Source: Pogostemon cablin
Lineage: Eukaryota > Streptophyta > Magnoliopsida > Lamiales > Lamiaceae
Assembly: GCA_023678885.1 (NCBI GenBank)
Contig: CM042996.1
Span: 8,862,602 to 8,926,601 of the forward strand
DNA length: 64,000 bases
Direction: 5' to 3'
This document shows, piece after piece, positions 11,335-20,480 of the stretch. Made by a program: the position numbers and the translations under genes. The notes below the pieces were generated by a model that saw only the letters and a program-made list of their open reading frames with translations, did no database searches and was not told where the DNA came from. How positions within the stretch are numbered: position 1 is the stretch's first letter; every line of letters begins with the position of its first letter.

Positions 11335-11813
11335 CTTTATTCTGTCCCAATCCTGGAGTTGTTTGGAATTGTACTTGCTATGACTGTGCGTGGACTTTGA
11401 CTACTGATTTCCTCTATCTTTTGTTTTATCTTTGTTTGGTAAACGTGCCCGCCGATGTCCTTTCAGTTTGTGAATTTGATCATTCATGAGTAGTTGATTT
11501 ACCTTTAGTTAATTCGCGGTTGTTGGTGTGTTTTATTCTGCATTTATCACTTATCGTGCGTCTTTATTTTGGTCACCTTCCGCATGTTTTGTGTCTTTGT
11601 TTTGGTCATCCTCCGCATGGATGTTTGTATTTTCGTCAGAGACCCTTTGTTTCCGTTGAGCTTTTGCGATTCTAAAGCTTCGCCTGATACCGAGATTCTA
11701 ATTATTTCTCTTGGTTTGTTATCTCCGGCTTTATTTAGATTCTGAAGTCTAGCCTCTCTGATTCATGTCTCGATTTGTATCCCGTATTGTACCTTCGTGT
11801 CATTTCCCGCATT
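11335..11813. other. Non-coding, T-rich part of the Tat 3' region
   Basis: Between the end of the second antisense gene and the tandem repeats. It holds short direct repeats such as CGCATGTTTTGTGTCTTTGTTTTGG and CGCATGGATG. No coding signal seen. Confidence 0.4.
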
Positions 11814-12137
11814 ATTCCGAGGAGCTCGTTCCCTTAGTCCGACCTTGATCTTTCGATCTTCCTATACATCCGCCATGTATACATGCTCGTGTTTATTCCC
11901 CATGATATCTCGAAGTCCGCTTCATTTACTCCAAACCTTATATTTCATTCCTTATATATATATCCGTTACATGTATGTTTGAGTCCCTTTCCGATGCTAT
12001 TCCGAGGAGCTCATTTCCTTAGTCTGACCCTGATCTTCCGATCTTCCAATACATCCGCCATGTATACATGCTCGTGTTTATTCCCCATGATATCTCGAAG
12101 TCTGCTTCACTTACTCTGAACCTTATATTCCACTCCT

Positions 12138-12215
<78 letters not shown>

Positions 12216-12380
12216 TGTCCGTTATATATATGTTTGAGTCCCTTTCCGATGCTATTCCGAGGAGCTCATTCCTTAGTCCGACCCTGATCTTCCTATACAT
12301 CCGCCATGTATACATGCTCGTATTTATTCCCCATGATATCTCGAAGTCCGCTTCACTTACTCCGAACCTTATATTCCATT

Positions 12381-12454
<74 letters not shown>

Positions 12455-12484
12455 TATATATATGTCTAAGTCCCTTTTCGATGC
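11814..12484. repeat. Tandem repeat with (TA)n inserts in the Tat 3' region
   Basis: Three units start at ATTCCGAGGAGCTC (11814, 11999, 12254), with a partial fourth at 12485. Unit lengths are 185, 255 and 231 bp; the difference is mainly an expanded TA run (12139-12218 and 12384-12450), which is only a short TATATATA in the first unit. Hypervariable tandem repeats between pol and the 3' LTR are described for Tat elements and can seed satellites. Confidence 0.9.
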
Positions 12485-12882
12485 TATTCCGAGGTTTGTT
12501 GCTACCTTCTCATGTTGGTTCTACTATTTCAATTTTTATTCGAAACGATCTAATCCCATTATACCGAGGCTCTTTTGATTTGCCTTTTAACTCTCATCTA
12601 ATATCTTGACTTTTGTTTTAACTTCTGACCCCAATTCTTTGGTATTTTTATTCCGATTCCCTAGAGATCCGATACTTTCCCCTTTTGTTCCGATTTTTGA
12701 TCCTGCTCCTTTATTTTGGCATGTCTTTCGTTTCCCCTTTTGATAGTTTTTCATTGGTATATTTTATTCCTTTATCTCGGCTCTATTGCTGCCATTGCTA
12801 TTTCATAATCCTTTTATTTATGTATGTAGTATTCTTTCTAAGTTTATGGGGTGATGTTTATGAATTGACATTCATAAGCAAT

Positions 12883-13053
12883 GATATCTCTACGCATAAT
12901 GACATCCTTAACCACATATCCCAAAAAGATTTTTGTACAATTTCCCTTTCCATAGAGTATGGCCTAATGATATCCCAACAAATAATGACCTCCTTAACCA
13001 CATATCCCAATAAGATTTTTGTACAATTTCCATTTCCACAGAGTATGGCCTAA
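12883..13053. repeat. 86-bp tandem duplication
   Basis: GATATC...GAGTATGGCCTAAT occurs at 12883-12968 and again at 12969-13053 with about a dozen differences. It lies just downstream (in element sense) of the pol stop codon. Confidence 0.85.
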
Positions 13054-13119
13054 TGCCTTAATTGAAAGTTGTAACAAAAGTTGCATCATCAACCTCATTC
13101 GCCCTGCTCTCTATTTCAT

Positions 13120-14294
13120 TAGTAATACTTTTTCAAATGTTGTGCATTCCAGGGGTGTGGTATCTTCTTGCCATCTACCTCTTCCAACTCATATGCTCCC
13201 CCTTCCAGAACTCTCTTGATCACGTAGGGGCCTTCCCAGTTTTAACTGTTACCCTGTGTTGCCGGGCCCAATACTTTTCGGAGCACTAGGTTTCCGCTTT
13301 TGAATCTCCTTAGCTTTATCTTTGAGTTGTAGAACCTTTGCGCTCTCTGCTTGTAGATCGCGTTGTGCATTTTCGCGTTCAACTTCTTTTCCTCCAATAG
13401 GTCTAGATTCTCCTGGATCAATTTGTCATTTGCCTCTTCCCTGTCGAGAGCGATTCTTGGACTGGGTTCTCCTATGTCCACTGGAATCACCGCCTCGGCA
13501 CCGAAGACCACCGAGAATGGGGTCTCATTGGTGAAGGTTCTCCTCGTTGTTCTGTATGACCACAGGACTCCCGGCAATTCCTCAGGCCATTTCCCATCTA
13601 GCTTTTCCAACCTGGATTTCAATGTGTGTTTGATGATCTTGTTCACTACTTCAACCTGCCTGTTAGATTGTGGGTGGTATGGCGTGGAGAACCACTTCTT
13701 AATGTTGTAGTCTTCACAAAAAATTCTCAGTCTGACATTGTCAAATTGCTTGACATTATCGGTCACTATGGCAAATGGTATCCCGAACCGGCATATGATA
13801 TTTTCCCAGATGAATTTTTCGACCCGAGCCTTGGTGATCGTCGAGAGGGGTTCTGTCTCTGCCCACTTCGTGAAATAATCTACCGTCACGATAGCAAATT
13901 TATTTTCCTCCTTTCCGGTAGGCAGCGGTCCAATTAAATCAATCCCCCATTTTGCGGAGGTCCATGGGCTGAACACTAAAGTCAGCTATTCCGAGGGTGC
14001 TCTAACTATCGGAGCCAGTCTCTGACAAGTTGCGCATCCCTCGCGTATTGAGTGGCATCTTTTTTATAGTGTTGGCCAGAAGTAGCCTTGCCTGATCACT
14101 TTGTGTTCTAGAGCAATCCCACCTGTATGATCCCCGCATATGCCTTTATGTATCTCTACTAGTACATAGTTCGCTACCTCAGGAGTTAGGCATTTCAAGA
14201 GTGGTGATGAATATCCTCTCTTGTACAACTTTTCTTCCATCAAGGCGTATCTCGCCGATCGAAGCCTAATTTGCCAAGCCTTATCCTTATCCAT
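13120..14294 (-). pseudogene. Tat integrase with zinc-binding domain and GPY module
   Basis: Minus strand. The H2C2 zinc-binding part (EIHKGICGDHTGG...HKVIRQGYFWPT) lies at 14064-14294. The catalytic core at 13242-13976 shows GIDLIGPLP (first Asp), VTDNVKQFD (second Asp; the usual DNG is DNV) and QVEVVNKIIK (Glu). The GPY/F-type C-terminal module (WEGPYVIKRVLEGGAYELE) is in another frame at about 13125-13245, ending at a TAA at 13120-13122. Frameshifts near 14060 and 13242 break the chain. Integrase would insert the cDNA. Confidence 0.9.
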
Positions 14295-14899
14295 GACTCT
14301 TCTGTCAGTTGGTCATTCAGAACCCACATGGTGGTGTCTGATGGGTTTTCCTGCCTCACGATATTGATGTTATTCAGGTCCTCGGCGTTCGACGCTGTGG
14401 CCAGCTTATCCAATGTGTCGGCTCCCATGTTGTCTTTCCTGTCAATGTATTCTAAGAACACCTGTTTGAACTTCTGCAGTATGCCTGCAGCTAATCCTCT
14501 ATATTGGCTCATGTGTCCGTCCTTGGCCTCTTATTCTCCCTTTATCTGGTTCACCACCAACTGTGAGTCGCTGTATATCATCAGCTCGTCTGCTCCCATG
14601 GCCAGTGCCATTATCAAACCATTCAGTAGGGCCTTATATTCTGCCTCATTGTTAGTAGCTAAGAAGCCGAACTGGATCGCAGTCGAAAAGGTTTCTCCGG
14701 ACAGAGTTCGAATGATGATTTCGACTCCCGATGCTACTGCCGTTGTCGAACCTTCCACGTGCATGACCCAAGGTTTTATCTTTTCATCATCGGTTGGTAT
14801 AGGGAAAGTCAGTTCCACTATGAATTCTGACATGACTTCCCCTTGACTACATTCCTCGGTAGGTATGCTATATCGAACTACCCCAATTCGACGGACCAT
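14240..14899 (-). pseudogene. Second (plant/archaeal-type) RNase H of the Tat element and linker
   Basis: Carries NNEAEYKALLNGLIMALAMG and SDSQLVVNQIKGE, typical of the extra RNase H that sits between the first RNase H and integrase in Tat elements. The first catalytic Asp (expected HVDGS) is Glu here (HVEGST). A stop near 14531 separates the C-terminal part (MSQYRGLAAGILQKFKQVF, 14240-14512). Confidence 0.85.
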
Positions 14900-15129
14900 T
14901 TTAACAGTCTTCCCGCGGTGTCTGGCCTTTGGAGTATCTGTCTCAAAGGGAATGTCGTCAATACCTTAATGGTATGCCTCATAAAGTATGGTCTCAGCTT
15001 CCTCGAGCTCATAACGAGAGCAAACGCTACTTTCTCCATTATTGGGTATCTGAGTTCTGCGTCTCTCAGGGATTGACTTACGTAGTACACTAGCTTTTGA
15101 TTCTTCTCCTCTGTTTTGACCAGTACCAA
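14878..15129 (-). pseudogene. First (gypsy-type) RNase H of the Tat element
   Basis: Encodes KLVYYVSQSLRDAELRYPIMEKVAFALV and SSRKLRPYF...TTFPLRQIL, the RT-linked RNase H of Ty3/gypsy. It follows the RT thumb region directly. The N-terminal part with the first catalytic Asp is damaged near 15130. Confidence 0.85.
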
Positions 15130-16170
15130 ACTAATCGCCGTTCTGAAACTGCAAGATATAGCTGGAGTGTCTCACCTGGTGAAGATATGGAGAGAATTCT
15201 ATGGTCTGACAGCTCATTTTTGATCTCGTCAAATGCCTTCCCGTACTCTTTTGTCCATTCAAACTTTGCCCTTTTGATGATGTCGAAGAATGGCTTATAT
15301 TTGTCCGATGCTTTTGACATGAACCTGTTTAAGGCAGCCAATCTGCCCGTCAGGTTCTGAACCTCTTTCATGTGTCTCAGTGGGTCCATCCTAGGATCGC
15401 CTCTACCTTTTCCAGATTCATCTCGATCCCCCTTGAGCTGACCAATCAGAGGAAACTTCCCTTGCTCACCCCGAACGTACATTTCGTCGGCTTTAGCTTC
15501 ATTCCATAGTATCGGAAGATTCTGAAAACCCTTTTTAGATGGTCGAAGTGATCCATCATTTCCATGCTCTTCACCACGGTATCATTCACGTAGACCTCAA
15601 CTATCTTTCCGATCTATCCTTCGAACATTTTGTTAACCAATCTTTGATAGGTAGCCCCAGCATTCCTTGGGCCGAATGGCATGTTATTCCATTCGTAGAC
15701 TCTATTTCCGCAGAAAAAGGCTATTTTGCCTTATCATCTGGGTGCATTAGGATCTGGTGGTATCCCGAGAATGCGTCCATGAAGCTCATGATCTCATGTT
15801 CTGCCGTGGCATCAACCATCTGGTCAATTTATGGGAGGGGATAACTATCCTTCGGGCACGCCTTGTATACATCGGTGAAATCGATGCATAGTCTCCATGA
15901 TCCCTCTTTCTTTTTTTACCATGACCAGGTTTGTACCCTTACCGGGTATTTGCATTCGCTAATTCTTCCTTTTGCTAACAGTTTGTGTACTTCCAATTCC
16001 ATGGCTGCGTTCTTCTCGGGGCTAAATTTCCTTTTTTTCTGGTGGAATGGTGGGATACTGGGATCGATGTTCATCTTGTGACAGGCGTATTTCGGGTGCA
16101 CTCCGGGTGTTTCATTCGAGTTCCAGGCGAACACGTCCAGAATATTTTTTAGTAGTTGGGTCAGCTCTTC
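15090..16170 (-). pseudogene. Tat reverse transcriptase
   Basis: From about 16170 (NIDPSIPPFHQKKRKFSP, then EVHKLLAKGRISECKYP) through the palm to the thumb (LTGRLAALNRFMSKASDKY, 15090-15482). Frameshifts near 15916 and 15490. The active-site box at 15583-15594 reads YVND instead of the YVDD of Ty3/gypsy RTs, and a stop lies seven codons before it. Either change alone would abolish cDNA synthesis. Confidence 0.9.
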
Positions 16171-16774
16171 TTTGAATTTTCTTTCCCATTCCGTCCCAAT
16201 CTTGACTTTGATATCAGCATTCTCCGGATCCAACTGTACTATTTTTGTTTTCCCTGCCGCCGAGGCTCCTTCTCTTAGTTTCGTCCTCGAATCCTCATCT
16301 GGTGTCGCTGGTTTTTGCCTCGGCTCCTTTGCCGATGTCCCCTTTTTTCCATTTCTTGAACAATCGGACCTGGACGTGCTTCGGTGGTTGCAAGGAATAT
16401 GTTTTTCCCTTGTTCCTCTGTTTCTTTTCCTCCGACGACTACCAGGATCACATCGGGCTCTTCCCCCTCTTGCTCCCCTTTTGGTGGTTCTTGATTTCTT
16501 TCCGCACTTCGGGGTTCTCCCTTTCTTCCATGATATCCTCAAAGCTTAACATCTCGTAATCCATGTCATGATAACTCAGACCCTCTACCTTTTCCACGAA
16601 TGAGCACTCTCTCGCCCTCTTTTGATTTCCTATCACCGTCGCTACCTTGCCATCAGCTGTGACAAATTTGAGACACGGATGAAGGGTGGATGGAATAACT
16701 CCGAAGGCGTGGATTAACGGGCACCTCAGTATACAATTGTACGTAGAGTCTTGATCTACTACTTTGAATGTTAG
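16171..16774 (-). pseudogene. Tat protease-RT linker region
   Basis: Charged, low-complexity linker on the minus strand (16171-16542 upstream of the RT domain, and 16448-16636 in another frame). It contains WERKFKEELTQLLKNILDVFAW just before the RT. Frames are broken. Confidence 0.6.
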
Positions 16775-16990
16775 CTATTTTTGCATCCGGGTCTTCCCAT
16801 CTGAACTTTCCAACTGAGCTAACAAATCAACTTCCATGGTTGGCCTAGTCAGCGCGTTACCGAACCCTTTGATCTGGTCATTACAAGGTCTCACCTTGTG
16901 ATGACGTTCTCCTCCCAGATTTTCGAATACCTCTTTAAAGATTATATTGGCATATGCCCCGGTATCTACCAAACATCTATGAACTTTGAC
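16775..16990 (-). pseudogene. Tat aspartic protease fragment
   Basis: VDTGAYANIIFKEVFENLG matches the retropepsin active site; the usual DTGSS is DTGAY here. It lies between gag and the RT linker as expected for Ty3/gypsy. Confidence 0.8.
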
Positions 16991-17013
16991 TCCCGACAGT
17001 ATCGGCGAAATGA

Positions 17014-18663
17014 CTAAAGGGGTTGGAATGAGGAGTACTTACCCCGTAGAAGTCCGCTTCCGTGAAGACAATGTCCGCTTCTGTTATTCCCTTCATTGCC
17101 GAGGTTAACAACCACACTTGAGGGATCTGTTGGTCTAAGTCTCTCAATTCTGCCTTCCTCTTTTTTCGATGTCGTGGTCAGTGCTTGAGAGGTTTCGATA
17201 TAAGGGGTTTCCTCTGCTGGCTCCATCATGTGTATTTTTCCGGATCTGTCTCCCCTCAGGGCTAGTCCACCTATCCTATCAAACACGGGTGGTCGTCCTG
17301 GAGGCAAAGGGGGTAGAGGTATCGCTTCTCCATTTCGTCCTCTACTCGGGGACCTCTGTCGACTCGGGGGAGGAGGAAGATTAGCATATCTCCTATACAC
17401 CCTCGGCCTCGGGGCCTGCAGTATTCCTCTCAGCTTCCCCTCCTTAGACAACTTCCACAATTCCGTAATTAGATCCTGGCATTGGTCAGTGTTATTCCCA
17501 TGTGTCTGATGGTACATGCAGTACTTCCGAGGGTTGGTGAGTTCCGAGGTTTGTAGGACTGGCCTCGGCATCCGAAGGACTTGTTGATCTTTAACATAGT
17601 AGAAGACCTCGGCAATGTTCATGTTGGTTCCCGACTTTAGTTCCTCGTACATCTGCTATACCTCGGTATCTTCCGTGAAAGGTTTGAAAGTGGCGGGCGT
17701 TTTATATTCCTTTGTCCCTCCGGCGTTGACTCTTTTCTTGCTCGGCTCTGCCGAGGTGCTTTGGTTACTAGCCTTCTTTGCCATCTTGGATATACCCTCT
17801 GTTTGTATGTACTTGTTTGCCATGACCATGAAGGCAGTGTAGGATACGAGCGGCTTGAGCTATACCGCTTTCCAAAACTAGTCTCGGGGTGAAGTACTCC
17901 CATCACCGTGATGAGGCAGGCTTCGTCCCCCATGACTTCTCCCATTGACCTTTGTTCATTGAACCTTTTCAGAAAATCTCGCAAGCTTTCTGTTGAACCC
18001 TGGCAGATGTTAGCTAGCTTGTGCTTTGGTTCCTTCGGTGCCCCAAGATATAAGTACTGCATCAGGAAGACCTCCATCAATTCTCCCCAGCTCTTGATGG
18101 AGGCTGCTGGGACCGCCCTAAACCAGGCATGGGCCTTGTTTCCCAGGGTCAGCGGGAACATCCGGTATAGCGTGATCTCGTTTGCACCTTGCGCCCTCAT
18201 CCACATCAAATATTTCTCAATGTGAGAATATGGATCGTAATCACAATAAAAAATCAAGCTAGAGGGAAACTTGATTCTTTGTTGCTGAGGGGCATTGCTG
18301 ATTTTCGCCGTGAAGGGTGAAGGAGCCACCAAGGATTTAAGGACTCCTCATGTTCCCGACGTCTTCCTTTCTAGATCTGCGAAGCGTTTGTTCACTTCCT
18401 CCTCCGTATGAAGTTAGTAGTCTCTCTGGCATCCCCTCTCCTGTGTTCCTTCCTGGCCTCTTTCCTCCTTTCGAGATCTTCTCGTAGATCGTCGTGGCTT
18501 CCCCTGTGAGGGCCGCTAAAGCTCAACCTCGCCGATTGAACCGGGAGAGCTTCCGCGGCTTACTCGTCAATCACCCTTTGAATTTTCTCATTCATTTCTT
18601 TTTCTTGTGGGGGTCGCCCAAATTTGGGACAGGAATAGACCTAGCCGGAGTGGGCACCTCCAT
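17014..18663 (-). pseudogene. Tat gag, broken
   Basis: A likely start ATG is complementary to 18661-18663 (MEVPTPARSIPVPNLG), 180 bp inside the PBS; a stop follows at about codon 24. The capsid domain (Retrotrans_gag) is clear at 17637-18332: SHIEKYLMWMRAQGA, HAWFRAVPAASIKSWGELME, SLRDFLKRFNEQRS. The overlapping frame at 17014-17652 holds a CX2H...C cluster (KYCMYHQTHGNNTDQCQDL) and a Pro/Arg-rich tail, as in Tat gag proteins. Frames shift between these parts. Confidence 0.88.
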
Positions 18664-18823
18664 GACTGGTGCGCTGATTTGGATATTATTTCCACTTTTT
18701 GTGATATTTCGTTGGGCTCTGGAACACTCCCCTTTCTTCGTTCAAGCAAAACAAGAAACAGGGATTTTTCTTACAGAATTAAACCAAAAATAGGAAAAAC
18801 AGAACAGGAATGGCTAATCGTTG

Positions 18824-18844
18824 CGTTTCCCACAGATGGCGCCA
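18824..18844 (-). promoter_or_regulatory. Primer-binding site of the Tat element
   Basis: On the minus strand TGGCGCCATCTGTGGGAAAC lies two bases after the 5' LTR end. TGGCGCC starts are common for the PBS of plant Ty3/gypsy elements; the tRNA was not identified. Confidence 0.8.
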
Positions 18845-18846
18845 GA

Positions 18847-19745
18847 TGGTGATGCGTGTTCTTGGCTCGTTAATAAGTGTTTAAGAGATAAAATTATTTA
18901 AAAACGGAAGCAAGAACGAACACAATCAAGCATAATAAAACTACAAACAAAGGGATCAAAACCAATAAAAGACTCAATTTGCACCAAAGAACTATATTCG
19001 ATTTTATTACTCTCCCTTAGGACAACACATATAAACCACCAAGTCTTACAAGTGTCATGTCTAAAGTGAGTGCGAGTAACCTGCCTCTCTCATGTGAAAG
19101 AGGTTATTTATATTATCTAAAAACCCTAATCCGGGGCTAATCGCCTTGCGCCACTTGGATGGAGACAAGCCGTCTTTAATGAACCTGCCTGGTACGCCGA
19201 CCAGCCTGAGGAGAAGTCTGGATTCCACTGATTGCTTTTGCAGGTTTCTCAGAGCACCTCCGTCCTTTGCTGGCTTCCCATTGGTAGTTAGGGTAAGGTA
19301 CGTCAGTCAGTTGCTATCATCTAGTTAGGATTGTTGTCCAAGACATTTCTTCTTCCCGTTGGCCTTGTCTTCTAACTTGCTGCACTTGTCAGTCTTCATG
19401 ATGGTGTTTGTTCTTTACTGCACTGCTTTTGTTGTCCATTTGGTCCTCGGACAGGTTGACTTCCAGTGCTGTGATGCTTGTCCGAACTCTCGGGCAAGGG
19501 AGGGATACCGCCGAGATTCCCGGCCGAGGGTGTTTTCTGGCTTTGGCCCCCTTCACTGGGTTCCTTCTTTGCTCTTTCTTCGACTAGGACTTTGGGCTGT
19601 AGTGACCTCCTTAGGCTGCCTTGACTGTCCTTTCAGTACGTACATTCGGTTTGGGCTGCTATAGGGTTGAGCCTCCTTCTCCAAGTACTTTAGGGGTTAT
19701 TGGGCTTTGGGCCTACTAAGCATGAGGGATATAATACTCATAACA
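18847..19745 (-). repeat. 5' LTR of the Tat element
   Basis: 899 bp, plus-strand start TGGTGATGCGTG and end ATACTCATAACA. Partner of 3365-4254. A 10-bp-scale indel near 18885-18900 and scattered substitutions separate the two. Confidence 0.92.
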
Positions 19746-19750
19746 ATGTG

Positions 19751-20480
19751 TATCATTTAAAAGTCAATGACAATAAGAATGAAAGATTGATTCCCACTGC
19801 ACCAACCAATCATCAGCAATGGAAATCAATATATATTTTTTCTCATTACCCCTTCCACTACCCTCAACCAAGTAGCTTCTGAGTTGACCCACCCCATAAT
19901 CCGTCTCATGAAAAATTGTGTCTTGAAATATATATATGTAGTTTAGGGCAAAAATGCCACACGTTATCCATCAAGATTAACAGTGTCATTCAGTGTGATT
20001 TAATACAAGTACTCCCTCCGTCCCCTTAATACGTATCCAATTTTCTATTTTGGTCCATCCTATTACAAAATATTCATTTCCCTGTTTGGATTTATGTAAC
20101 CTATAACTACTACACATGACCTCACATTCAACACTAATACAACTACCTACTACACATTAAAATATTATTTCTCACCTTACTATACATTAAATTATTATAC
20201 TCCTTAATTCACGTGCAAAAAGTCAACAAATACCTTTCAAGGAGACGGATGAAGTATAATAATGTTCAAATTTTTAAAGTGGAGTAGCATTTTTCTAAAA
20301 GAAAAATTATAATGTGTCATTCTTGAAATATGCGTATCAAAATTCAAAAGTGACATTTATTCAAACACTACTTTTATATAACGCAATAACATAACTCCCT
20401 AACCTGAAAAAGATTACAGCACAAATTGAATGAAAGAATGAAGCTATGTTTGGATTTGATGCATTACTACGCTCAAGTTC
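19751..20480. other. Intergenic region between the Tat element and the lipase gene
   Basis: AT-rich. The first ~150 bp are probably the other half of the DNA transposon interrupted by the Tat element. A Stowaway MITE sits at 20012-20254. The remainder includes the 3' UTR of the lipase gene (minus strand). Nothing else recognised. Confidence 0.5.
20012..20254. mobile_element. Stowaway-like MITE (243 bp)
   Basis: Begins CTCCCTCCGTCCCC and ends GGAGACGGATGAAG, with TA on both sides. This is the Stowaway (Tc1/mariner-derived) terminal sequence and target. Confidence 0.85.

Larger units (their letters stand above)
3365..19745 (-). mobile_element. Full-length degenerate Ty3/gypsy retrotransposon, Tat lineage (16.4 kb)
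   Basis: Two direct LTRs (3365-4254 and 18847-19745) with TG...CA ends enclose, in minus orientation, a PBS, gag, protease, RT, a first RNase H, a second plant/archaeal-type RNase H, integrase and a PPT. The flanking 5-mers ATGGG (3360-3364) and ATGTG (19746-19750) differ at one base, consistent with an old target-site duplication. The second RNase H (NNEAEY and SDSQLVV motifs) before integrase is diagnostic of the Tat lineage (Ogre/Retand type). Almost 9 kb lie between integrase and the 3' LTR; they carry two antisense spliced genes and tandem repeats. No ORF sits upstream of gag, unlike Ogre. Stops and shifts show the copy cannot move by itself. Confidence 0.93.

Noticed and set aside
12019..12469. 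Open frames rich in Ile-Tyr repeats
   Set aside because: Produced by (TA)n microsatellites on either strand.
14271..14846. 191-codon plus-strand frame over the Tat RNase H/integrase boundary
   Set aside because: Antisense shadow of pol with no family resemblance.
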